A model generated the notes under the pieces. The model was not told where the DNA came from. It ran no database searches and saw only the letters and a program-made list of their open reading frames with translations. Source: JBBKWQ01 sp037969115 (GTDB lineage Bacteria > Actinomycetota > Acidimicrobiia > Acidimicrobiales > Ilumatobacteraceae). Taken from it: a stretch of 32,232 nucleotides of DNA. Of the stretch, positions 15,817-22,797 are shown piece by piece (the stretch's first letter is position 1; each line of letters begins with the position of its first letter). Both the position numbers and the translations under genes were made by a program. Where the stretch lies: the NCBI GenBank assembly GCA_037969115.1, contig JBBKWQ010000241.1:1-32232 (forward strand). The letters run 5' to 3'.

Positions 15817-15972
15817 TCAGTCGTCGATGTCGAGGAGTTCGCTGCCCTCGTGACGGACCTCACCGTCGCGCTGGAGCGCTACCCCGATGATGCCCGCTGC
15901 GACGCCACCGCTCATCAGAATGAGCAGGGGAAACAGCAACAACACCACCACGATCGCGATTGCTCCGGCCAT
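15817..15972 (-). CDS. Small single-span membrane protein
   Basis: A 51-aa frame starting at ATG 15972. Residues 1-34 are a long hydrophobic stretch (MAGAIAIVVVLLLFPLLIL, then small residues), followed by an acidic tail ending SELLDIDD. It lies 50 bases after RidA and 78 bases before the decarboxylase gene in the same direction. The hydrophobic helix plus charged tail makes a real small protein more likely than chance, but no family is recognised and the ribosome binding site (GGCGGA directly before ATG) is poor. Confidence 0.5.
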   Translation of the reverse strand: MAGAIAIVVVLLLFPLLILMSGGVAAGIIGVALQRDGEVRHEGSELLDIDD

Positions 15973-16022
15973 TCCGCCAGCGTAGTGCGCTCCGATGTGG
16001 CCGACCAGATCGCTCTGTGACG

Positions 16023-16373
16023 TCAGAGTGGCTTGTGGGCCCAGACCTCGACCTCGACGGCCATGCCTCCGGGCAACGCCGACACTTCGACGGTGGACCG
16101 CGCAGGGCGATGGCTGCCGAAGGCTTCGGCATAGGCATCGTTGAAGGTCGTGAACGTGTCCATATCGGTGAGGAAGCACATGGTCTTCACCACATCGGAC
16201 AGCGATGCGCCGGCGTCGGCGAGGCGGTCGGCAACGTTCACCATCGTCTGAACCGTCTGTGCAGCGACGCCGCCCTCGACGATCTTGCCGTCCTCCATTC
16301 CGCCCTGGCCGGAGACGATGATGAAATCGCCGGCACGCACGAATGGGCTGTATGGACCAAGAGGTTTGCTCAT
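16023..16373 (-). CDS. ridA: RidA/YjgF/UK114 family reactive-intermediate deaminase
   Basis: A 116-aa protein matching the RidA family over its whole length: LGPYSPFVRAGDFIIVSGQ (5-23), VNVADRLADAGASLSDVVK (46-63), FNDAYAEAFG (78-87) and the active-site block RPARSTVEV with Arg92. RidA hydrolyses 2-aminoacrylate and related enamines/imines made by PLP enzymes or amino-acid oxidases. The start at ATG 16373 is one base after the stop of the [2Fe-2S]-Mo fusion gene, implying coupling. Longer in-frame starts reach into that gene and are rejected. The PLP decarboxylase downstream is a plausible source of substrate, though this is inference. Confidence 0.9.
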   Translation of the reverse strand: MSKPLGPYSPFVRAGDFIIVSGQGGMEDGKIVEGGVAAQTVQTMVNVADRLADAGASLSDVVKTMCFLTDMDTFTTFNDAYAEAFGSHRPARSTVEVSALPGGMAVEVEVWAHKPL

Positions 16374-16374
16374 C

Positions 16375-17919
16375 TCAACGACGGTACTCGTGGGCGAACG
16401 GCCATGCGGCAGGGAAGCCGGCATGACGCCATGCTGCGGCCGCCACTGCGGCGAACACTGCGTCGGATCCGTTCACCGGTTCGTCGTCGCTCGCCTCGAC
16501 GACGACGTCGACAGGGGGCATGTCGACGGCCCTCAACACACCGAACGATCGGATCGTGAGGTCGAGCGGCGTTCCGTCGTGGCCGATCGTGATGGCTTCG
16601 CTCCGGACCCAGCCGAGTGCCATGTGGGCAGCGCCGATGCAGTAACTCCGCAGCACCACCGGGTCGAGTGGCCGGCCGCACCGAACCGTGACCGAGACGC
16701 GCTCGTCGGTGACCACAGCCGATGCCATCGAACCGTTCGGAGCGGACAGGGTGTCGTGACGTTCCAGCGCCGATGTCAGGACCGACAGTTCGGCCCATAC
16801 CGAGCCACGGAGATCGAGCGACGTCGACGGACCGAGGACATCGACCTCCTCCACCGCCCAGTCGGGCCACTGCGTGGCGACGTACTCGACGAGACCCGGT
16901 GTTCGAGCCGCACGCAGCACACCTGAACCGTCGGCCCTGATTCCGGCCGCGATCGGTGGACGCTTCGGCCCGAGTCGGACGATGTCCTCGCGAGTTGCCA
17001 GGACACGGACGGCACGCCCGTGCTCGTCCGCCAACTGCCGCGCAACGACCGCGAGCGGTGACCCCGACTTGCCTCCGAACGCGCCACCGTTGCCGACCGA
17101 GACCATGGGCTCGCCGCCGGGCTCACACCACGACGCATCGGGTTCCAGGTACGCAGGCTCGACCCACGTCGTGCGAAGCGTGCGGACCCAGTCGCCTGTC
17201 GGCAGCTCGACCGGCCAGTCGACCGGCGCAGTGGTGCGGCGCCCCTGGACCTTGCCGCTCAACTCTCGCGCCTCGACCAGGCTCTCGCCCACCACCCAGG
17301 TGCCATCACTGGAGCGCATCGCGACCAGGGCACCGTCGGGCGCTGTGTCGTCAGCGAAGCCGCCCAGGCCAAGTGCCACCGCGGGACCCACCGTCTGGGC
17401 GACGCCACCTTCGAGCCGGGCGCGTTCGGCCGAGTTCGCGGGTTCGACCGAAGGCACCTCGGCCGGGTCTCGCGACGCCACGCGAACCGCTGCCTCGTGA
17501 ATGGTCTGCCAGCCGGTGCACCGACAGAGATGCGCCAACAGGCCGTGGTCGACTGCTGCGGTGTCCGGCAGCTTCTCTGGGGCGAGCGCGGCGAGCCGCA
17601 TGATGATGCCCGGCGTGCAGAATCCGCACTGGCTGGCACCCGTGGACGCGAACGCGGCGGCCCACAGGTCGGCATCGGGCAAACCCTCGACGGTGGTGAC
17701 CGAACGGTTTCGTACCCTGTTCACCGGCGTCACACATGACACGCGTGCCTGACCGTCGACCCAGACGGTGCAGCACCCGCACTGGCCCTGCGGGCTGCAC
17801 CCATCTTTGGCGCTCGTGACGTTCAACGATTCGCGAAGCGCATCGAGGAGCGAACCCGACGCCGGCACATCGACGGAGACGCCGTTGAGGTCGAACTCGA
17901 TCGTGCCGACGTCGGTCAT
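16375..17919 (-). CDS. Compact fusion of [2Fe-2S] subunit and truncated molybdopterin-binding subunit (xanthine dehydrogenase family)
   Basis: A 514-aa protein. Residues 1-150 are a complete two-cluster iron-sulfur domain: plant-type cluster with Cys41, Cys47, Cys50 and Cys62 (DGCSPQGQCGCCTVWVDG) and the helical cluster with Cys98, Cys101, Cys132 and Cys134 (CGFCTPG, LCRCTG). Residues about 165-514 resemble parts of the Mo-binding large subunit: EPAYLEPDASWCEPGGEP, GNGGAFGGKSG (277-286), REDIVRLGPKRPP (310-322), and a C-terminal part (CIGAAHMALGWV, then VDMPPVDVVVEASDDEPVNGSD) like the end of the domain. Full large subunits are about 750-800 aa, so over half is missing, and no FAD subunit is present. 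The start ATG 17919 is set by the domain; residues upstream are not conserved. It could be a novel small oxidoreductase or a decayed one. Confidence 0.78.
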   Translation of the reverse strand: MTDVGTIEFDLNGVSVDVPASGSLLDALRESLNVTSAKDGCSPQGQCGCCTVWVDGQARVSCVTPVNRVRNRSVTTVEGLPDADLWAAAFASTGASQCGFCTPGIIMRLAALAPEKLPDTAAVDHGLLAHLCRCTGWQTIHEAAVRVASRDPAEVPSVEPANSAERARLEGGVAQTVGPAVALGLGGFADDTAPDGALVAMRSSDGTWVVGESLVEARELSGKVQGRRTTAPVDWPVELPTGDWVRTLRTTWVEPAYLEPDASWCEPGGEPMVSVGNGGAFGGKSGSPLAVVARQLADEHGRAVRVLATREDIVRLGPKRPPIAAGIRADGSGVLRAARTPGLVEYVATQWPDWAVEEVDVLGPSTSLDLRGSVWAELSVLTSALERHDTLSAPNGSMASAVVTDERVSVTVRCGRPLDPVVLRSYCIGAAHMALGWVRSEAITIGHDGTPLDLTIRSFGVLRAVDMPPVDVVVEASDDEPVNGSDAVFAAVAAAAWRHAGFPAAWPFAHEYRR

Positions 17920-17933
17920 GTTCGGGTCCCGTC

Positions 17934-18731
17934 TCAGCTCGAAGCCCGTCCGCCCTTGAGCTCGTCGCTCAGCGCAGCGAAATCCTCCCACCGGCCTTGC
18001 GCGAGCAAGGCACCCTGCTGCGGCCAGGTGGAGGGATCGTGGATCTGGAATCGCGATCCGGCATCGTTCAGCATGGTCTTCAGCAGCGACACTTCGATGT
18101 TGGCCAGATCGGACCAGCTGAGTACGCCGATGCCGTTGCACAGCGCTTCGATCTTCGGACCGATTCCCTCGATCACCTTCAGGTCGTCGGGCGACAGCGT
18201 CCGGCCCAACACGACCTCGCCCGCCTGTAGGTCGAACTCGGCAGGAGCCGGTGTCGCCACGACCTCACCTTCGCCCACCTGCGGTTCTTCCTGATTCGAC
18301 GACTCGCCACGCGTGGCGCTCGGCTCATCGGCAATGACCGCCGGCGGCGCCTCGTCGCGACTCGCATCCGGCTGAAGCATTTCGTCGGCCGCCAACTCCC
18401 CGAGTCCGAGCACCGCCTCGGGTGCGTCGCTCGCCGACTCCTCGACCAACAGCCCTGCACGACGCAGGGAATTGCGGGCGCCCTCGAGTTCGGCCTGCGA
18501 ACGAGCCAACTCGTCACGGAGTCGATCACGATCGGCGACCGCCGACTCCAGGTTGGCGACGCGCCCTCTGAGGCGGGCCAACTCGTCGCGGTCGTCCTGT
18601 CCACTCTCAGACCTCGATTGAACGCTCCGCAGGCGCCGGTATCGCAGACTTGCGAGCAGCCAGGCGACCACGCCGCCGAGCAGCAGAGCCAGCGCGAACC
18701 ACAGGAGTCCTTTCATGATGGTGTAGGGCAT
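17934..18731 (-). CDS. Membrane-anchored coiled-coil protein with C-terminal helix-hairpin-helix domain
   Basis: A 265-aa protein: one N-terminal membrane helix (about 5-29), a basic stop-transfer stretch (RYRRLRS), a charged coiled coil (about 45-98, DELARLRGRVANLESAVADRD), an acidic Pro/Glu-rich linker (about 100-170) and a C-terminal domain (about 180-258) with a helix-hairpin-helix core (DDLKVIEGIGPKIEALCNGIGV) followed by FQIHDPSTWPQQGALLAQGRW. This C-terminal module is seen in various bacterial membrane or ribosome-associated proteins; its ligand is unclear. The start at ATG 18731 follows GGAGGA at a good distance. An alternative ATG at 18752 shares ATGA with the OmpA-like stop but has no site. 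The gene is clearly coupled to the OmpA-like gene. Confidence 0.75.
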   Translation of the reverse strand: MPYTIMKGLLWFALALLLGGVVAWLLASLRYRRLRSVQSRSESGQDDRDELARLRGRVANLESAVADRDRLRDELARSQAELEGARNSLRRAGLLVEESASDAPEAVLGLGELAADEMLQPDASRDEAPPAVIADEPSATRGESSNQEEPQVGEGEVVATPAPAEFDLQAGEVVLGRTLSPDDLKVIEGIGPKIEALCNGIGVLSWSDLANIEVSLLKTMLNDAGSRFQIHDPSTWPQQGALLAQGRWEDFAALSDELKGGRASS

Positions 18732-18748
18732 CGTCGTTCCTCCGTCGC

Positions 18749-20374
18749 TCATCCGGTTACTGAGGCGCGGAACTCGACGCGCCGACTTGCTGCTTTGTCT
18801 TCCACTCCGTCGATCAGGATCGGTTCGGTGTCTCCACGGCCCGACGACGACAGATCGTCGGCGGGAACGCCTCGTCCGACGAGGCCGTCGAGCACCACCG
18901 CTGCTCGAAACTCGCTCAGCCCCTGATTGACGGGTGGTGTGCCGTCGGAATCGGTGTGCCCGACGATGACGATCGATACGCCGTCGTACTGCTTGGCGAT
19001 ACCGGCAACCTGGTCGAGCACCGTGAGTGCGGCCGGCGACAGGTCGGCGCTGTTCGGCTGGAACAAGATCGGGTTCGCCGCCACGAAGTCGTTCAACTGT
19101 GTTTCGAGCCGAGCGGCATCGGCCTCGGTCGCCGGTTGACGCACGGTGACTTCGACGGCGACGTCGACCGCCGCCCCGGCAGCTGTGAACGCCGTCACCG
19201 CAGCGTCGTCGACCGCCACCCCGATCGCGAACACGACGGAATCGTCGAATCCGACCGCACCGGAAACGAGATTCGCGGGCATGTCGTCGATCAGGGAGAT
19301 CATGGCGTCGAGGCTGCCGGCATCGATGGCGGCATCGGGATCGATCAGGAGTTCGTCGTCGACCGACGCCGCCGCCAGCGACGACGTGGCCGCGCCGATC
19401 AGGGCATCGCGCTGCGCTTCGGACACGGCCGTTCCAGTCAGCACGAGCCGGCCGGCAGCGAGCGTGGCCAGCACCGTTGCCTCATCGTTGCCGACCTCAC
19501 TGTCGGTCAGGCCGTCGAAGACCAGGACGGCGTCGACAGCGTGGACGATTCCGTTGCCTGACTCGAGGTCGGGAGCCGTCACCGTTGCCTTGCCGACCGT
19601 GATCACGGCTCCATCGACGACGACGGTGAGCGACGCGCCCTCGAGCGGAACCAGTGCACCGGACTGGAGCGATGACGACGGGATCTCGGCTGCGACGACA
19701 TGGTGATTCAGCAGACTCGCCAACTGAACGGGGTCTGCCCGGAGCTGACCCAGCAGATCGGCGTCGAGTCCGTCGAACGCGTCATCGGTGGGGGCGAACA
19801 TCGTGACAGACAAGTCGGGGTCGGACAACGTCTCTGTCAGGCCCGCCTCGTCGATGAGCACCGCCAGTACGGAGAACTGCGGATCGGAATCGATGAGATC
19901 GACGATGGAAATGAAGTCGGGCACGGGCGCGACGGTGGAGGTCACATCGACGGCGATCGTGGTCTCCGGCGGCGTGGTGGCGGCAGTTTCGTCGACCTCG
20001 CCAGAAGATGCCGTCTGGTCGTCACCTTCGCCCTCGACGGCCGATCCCACGTTGGGTGCAGCGTTGACCCGGCAGGCCCGATCGAGATCGATCTGGTGGA
20101 CGCCGCGAACGTCACGTGCGACTCGCTGAGCGCGTTCGGGGTCGGACAGCGGCATCTCGCAACGCAACACGCCATCCTGGCCCGAGAACGTTGCCCGGAC
20201 ACCTGGAAAGCCGGCAGCCGCCAGTTCGGCGGGAACTCGCCGTTCGAGGTCGTTCTCGATTCTCAGCCCGAACACGGGAGCGCCGACGATGACGAGGCCG
20301 GCAACCCCGAGCGAACCCCAGCCGATGATGCGCCGGCGATACCGCCGATACGAAACCGGATCAGTTGGTGCCAT
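18749..20374 (-). CDS. Envelope protein with BON, fasciclin (FAS1) and OmpA peptidoglycan-binding domains
   Basis: A 541-aa membrane-anchored protein. One membrane helix (about 16-36) is followed by a BON-like domain (about 38-102), a Thr/Glu-rich linker, a FAS1 domain (about 155-287, with the H1 block TMFAPTDDAF and H2 block NGIVHAVDAVLV), a second BON-like region (about 296-412, VLATLAAGRLVLTGTAVSEAQRD then VAVEVTVRQP) and an OmpA C-terminal domain (425-541; GHTDSDG with Asp475, ASRRVEF with Arg531). BON-BON-OmpA is the plan of mycobacterial OmpATb/ArfA; the inserted FAS1 adhesion domain is an addition. The OmpA domain should hold peptidoglycan. It is followed at once by the coiled-coil/HhH gene. 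ATG 20374 has no obvious ribosome binding site. Confidence 0.85.
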   Translation of the reverse strand: MAPTDPVSYRRYRRRIIGWGSLGVAGLVIVGAPVFGLRIENDLERRVPAELAAAGFPGVRATFSGQDGVLRCEMPLSDPERAQRVARDVRGVHQIDLDRACRVNAAPNVGSAVEGEGDDQTASSGEVDETAATTPPETTIAVDVTSTVAPVPDFISIVDLIDSDPQFSVLAVLIDEAGLTETLSDPDLSVTMFAPTDDAFDGLDADLLGQLRADPVQLASLLNHHVVAAEIPSSSLQSGALVPLEGASLTVVVDGAVITVGKATVTAPDLESGNGIVHAVDAVLVFDGLTDSEVGNDEATVLATLAAGRLVLTGTAVSEAQRDALIGAATSSLAAASVDDELLIDPDAAIDAGSLDAMISLIDDMPANLVSGAVGFDDSVVFAIGVAVDDAAVTAFTAAGAAVDVAVEVTVRQPATEADAARLETQLNDFVAANPILFQPNSADLSPAALTVLDQVAGIAKQYDGVSIVIVGHTDSDGTPPVNQGLSEFRAAVVLDGLVGRGVPADDLSSSGRGDTEPILIDGVEDKAASRRVEFRASVTG

Positions 20375-20439
20375 TCGTGGTCACGAGCTCATCGCGAGGT
20401 CGGGGCGGGAACCCACGAAACGCCTGCCCGGCCGTTGCT

Positions 20440-20763
20440 CTACGAAAAGCTCTGGCCGCACCCGCATGTGCGGGATGCGTTCGGGTTCGTGATGGCAAAC
20501 CCCGACTGATCGAGCCCATCTTTGTAGTCGAGCGTGGCACCGACGAGGAGCTGTGCCGACGCCGGGTCGACGACGACCTTCACAGCCTCGCCGTAGGAGG
20601 TCTGCTCGTCGTCGTCAGCGATGTCACCATCGAAGAACATCTCGTACGAGAACCCGCTACATCCGCCGGGCCGCACGGCGACCCGCAGTGCGAGGTCTTC
20701 GGCACCCTCGGCCTGGAGCAGTTCCTGAACCTTGTTGGTTGCTGTGTCGGTGAGCGTGATCAC
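20440..20763 (-). CDS. erpA: Iron-sulfur cluster insertion protein, A-type carrier (ErpA/IscA/HesB)
   Basis: A 107-aa A-type carrier that passes iron-sulfur clusters to target enzymes. The three conserved cysteines are present: Cys35 in RPGGCSGFSY, and Cys100 and Cys102 in RTCGCG. It starts at GTG 20763, seven bases after a strong GAGGAGG; ORF extensions upstream enter sufR sequence and are rejected. It lies 31 bases downstream of the SufR-like gene in the same direction, and a dyad with a TAAGAT box in the gap may give it its own promoter. Clients in this window could include the [2Fe-2S]-Mo fusion protein and, indirectly, the Wbl proteins. Confidence 0.93.
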   Translation of the reverse strand: MITLTDTATNKVQELLQAEGAEDLALRVAVRPGGCSGFSYEMFFDGDIADDDEQTSYGEAVKVVVDPASAQLLVGATLDYKDGLDQSGFAITNPNASRTCGCGQSFS

Positions 20764-20781
20764 GGGCGTTTCCTCCTCGGG

Positions 20782-20800
20782 AGATAAAGCGATCTTATCT
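20782..20800 (-). promoter_or_regulatory. Dyad and -10-like box before erpA
   Basis: AGATAA (20782-20787) and TTATCT (20795-20800) are perfect inverted repeats seven bases apart, overlapping the sufR stop codon. On the minus strand the same place contains TAAGAT, a TANNNT-type -10 box about 30 bases before the erpA GTG, leaving room for its ribosome binding site. A regulated internal promoter is the simplest reading. The sequence differs from the sufR/mrp dyad. Confidence 0.35.
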
Positions 20801-21466
20801 GGATCGGACGGTGACCTGGCACGGAGTTCGGTCGACCAGCGTGCAGAACTCTTGAACCTCGGCGTCGTCCATGTATTCCACGAATCCCGCAACGAGTCCG
20901 CGGTGCAGCGAGCAGACGATGTCGGGATGGTCGGCGGCCGCGTCGGCGAACGGACAGTTCGCGAATGCCACCACAGCAACGTCGGGGTCGTCGGGGTCGG
21001 CGCCGCTGACGGTTGGATCGAATCCCAGCTGGTCGAGATCGGCCACGAGGGCTTCGAGACTCGACGGCGCGTCGCGGTACGGCGCGGACCGGCGCCGTCC
21101 CTCGTCGGCCCCGACGCGCTCGGCATCGTTGGGGTTGGCGCCGAGCTGGTCGGCCAGAGTGAGCACCATTCGGGCGAGCACCGGCAGTGCGGGCGGTTCG
21201 AGTCCGAGCGACGGCGCCTCGCTGGCGAGCACGTAGCGGTGTTGTGGACGACCGATCTCGCCCCGCGCCACGGCTTCGACCTCGACCAAGCCGACCTCGC
21301 GCATCCGGTCGAGATGCGGACGAACCGTATTGGGGTGCAGGTTCAGGGTGTCGGCGATCTCGGCGGTGGTCAGCGGCCGTACCGACCGGCCGAGTTCTTC
21401 GTAGATGGCGAAGCGCGTGTTGTCACCCAACGTCTTGAACAGCAGCAGTCGGGACGAATCGGACAC
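20795..21466 (-). CDS. sufR: SufR-like iron-sulfur sensing transcriptional regulator
   Basis: A 223-aa winged-helix regulator. Residues 8-80 form an ArsR/MarR-like DNA-binding domain (LTTAEIADTLNLHPNTVRPHLDRMREVGLVE, then wing GRPQHRYVL). The C-terminal half has four cysteines, Cys171 (FANCPF), Cys185 (DIVCSLH), Cys208 and Cys216, the type of arrangement that holds a cluster in SufR repressors of suf operons. Its neighbours, ErpA downstream and divergent Mrp, are both iron-sulfur carriers, which strongly supports the role. It starts at GTG 21466 with no ribosome binding site; a TAAACT box seven bases upstream suggests a leaderless transcript. No suf operon is in the window. Confidence 0.82.
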   Translation of the reverse strand: MSDSSRLLLFKTLGDNTRFAIYEELGRSVRPLTTAEIADTLNLHPNTVRPHLDRMREVGLVEVEAVARGEIGRPQHRYVLASEAPSLGLEPPALPVLARMVLTLADQLGANPNDAERVGADEGRRRSAPYRDAPSSLEALVADLDQLGFDPTVSGADPDDPDVAVVAFANCPFADAAADHPDIVCSLHRGLVAGFVEYMDDAEVQEFCTLVDRTPCQVTVRSR

Positions 21467-21473
21467 GACGATG

Positions 21474-21500
21474 AGTTTACACGGTCACTACCGGTAAAAT
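21474..21500. promoter_or_regulatory. Divergent leaderless promoters of sufR and mrp with a shared dyad operator
   Basis: On the minus strand TAAACT (21474-21479) lies seven bases before the sufR GTG. On the plus strand TAAAAT (21495-21500) lies seven bases before the mrp ATG. Between and over them is a dyad: TTTACaCGGT (21476-21485), four-base centre CACT, ACCGGTAAA (21490-21498), nine pairs with one extra A. A regulator bound here would cover both -10 boxes. Binding by the SufR-like protein is inference. Confidence 0.6.
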
Positions 21501-21507
21501 ATCGTCC

Positions 21508-22752
21508 ATGGCTGCCAGCCGACCCACCCAGCAGCACGCTTCGACATCAGCGGCCCGACGGCCTGCGCCACCGACGCGTGACGAGGTCATGGCCGTGCTC
21601 GGTTCGGTCATCGACCCCGAACTCGGCGCCGACATCGTGTCGCTCGGCATGGTGCCCGGCGTGTCGGTGGCCGACGACGGTCGCGTGCGCGTCGGCATCA
21701 AACTCACCATCGGCGGCTGCCCCCTCCGCGCCGACATCAAACGCGAGGTCGAGGACCGAGTCGGGTTGCACCCAGGCGTCACCGACGTCGCCATCGACTG
21801 GGGCGAGATGAACGCCGAAGAGCGCAGCGAAGTCATGACCAAGGCTCGGTGGAACGCTCGACAGCACGCCCCCGACACCGAGATCCCTGTCTCGTGCCGG
21901 GTGCTGGCAATCGCCAGCGGCAAAGGTGGCGTGGGCAAGAGTTCGGTCACGGTGAACCTGGCGGCATCGCTTGCGTCCCGTGGTCACACCGTCGGTGTGC
22001 TCGACGCCGACATCTGGGGATTCTCCGTGCCGCGGCTGCTCGGTATCAGCGACCGGATGGAGGCCCATCGCGTCGACGACTCCGACAAGCCGAAGATCTA
22101 CCCCAACGAACTCGTGGTCGGTGACGGTCTGCTCAAGGTCGTCTCGACCGGGTTTCTGGTCGAGGAATCGACGGCACTGATGTGGCGAGGGCTGATGCTG
22201 ACCAAGGCGGTCGAACAGTTCCTCAGCGACGTTCGATGGGGTGAGCTCGACTACCTGCTCATCGACATGCCGCCGGGCACCGGCGACGTACAGATGGGTC
22301 TCGCCCGGATGCTGCCACGCACCGATCTGGTGATCGTCACCACCCCGGCACTGGCCGCTCAGAAGGTCGCCCAGCGGGCGGCCGACATGGCACGCCGCAG
22401 CTTCCTGCAAGTCGTCGGCGTGATCGAGAACATGAGCGCGTTCACCTGCGACCACGGAGACACCTATGCGCTGTTCGGCGAAGGAGGCGGCGAAGCCCTC
22501 GCCAGAGACATCGACGCGCCACTCCTCGGGCGCATCCCCCTCGAACCCGCGGTTGCCGCTGGCGGCGACGCCGGTCGGCCCGTCTCGATCCATCACCACG
22601 GGCCTGCGAGCGAGGCATTCGGAGCGATTGCCGAACTGATCGCCACCGAGGTCGCTCCCATCACGACCCCCGACGTCGACATGGCCGGCTGTTCTGCCCG
22701 GATGCTCGATGCCGTGGCGGCAGCGTTCGACGCGGAGCCCAACGCGCAGTAG
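21508..22752 (+). CDS. mrp: Mrp/ApbC P-loop iron-sulfur carrier with MIP18 domain
   Basis: A 414-aa ATPase. Residues about 24-100 are a MIP18 (DUF59) domain (VLGSVIDPELGADIVSLGMV, with Cys71 in IGGCPLR). Residues 131-400 are the Mrp/NBP35 P-loop domain with the deviant Walker A SGKGGVGKS (137-145), DADIWGFSVPRLLG (167-180) and LIDMPPGTGD (251-260). These proteins bind and transfer iron-sulfur clusters in an ATP-dependent way. The usual CxxC cluster motif after ENMS is reduced to a single Cys314 (ENMSAFTCDHGD). ATG 21508 has no ribosome binding site and is preceded at seven bases by TAAAAT. It diverges from the SufR-like gene. Confidence 0.93.
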   Translation: MAASRPTQQHASTSAARRPAPPTRDEVMAVLGSVIDPELGADIVSLGMVPGVSVADDGRVRVGIKLTIGGCPLRADIKREVEDRVGLHPGVTDVAIDWGEMNAEERSEVMTKARWNARQHAPDTEIPVSCRVLAIASGKGGVGKSSVTVNLAASLASRGHTVGVLDADIWGFSVPRLLGISDRMEAHRVDDSDKPKIYPNELVVGDGLLKVVSTGFLVEESTALMWRGLMLTKAVEQFLSDVRWGELDYLLIDMPPGTGDVQMGLARMLPRTDLVIVTTPALAAQKVAQRAADMARRSFLQVVGVIENMSAFTCDHGDTYALFGEGGGEALARDIDAPLLGRIPLEPAVAAGGDAGRPVSIHHHGPASEAFGAIAELIATEVAPITTPDVDMAGCSARMLDAVAAAFDAEPNAQ

Positions 22753-22767
22753 CCCCAGCGGCGAAGG

Positions 22768-22783
22768 TCGGCCGCGAGGCCGA
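22768..22783. terminator. Candidate hairpin between convergent mrp and Nudix genes
   Basis: TCGGCC (22768-22773) and GGCCGA (22778-22783) form a six-bp stem closed by a GCGA tetraloop (GNRA type), 16 bases after the mrp stop and 15 before the Nudix gene end. No T-tract follows on either strand, as is common for actinobacterial hairpins. Confidence 0.4.
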
Positions 22784-22797
22784 GCGGTGAATCGCCG

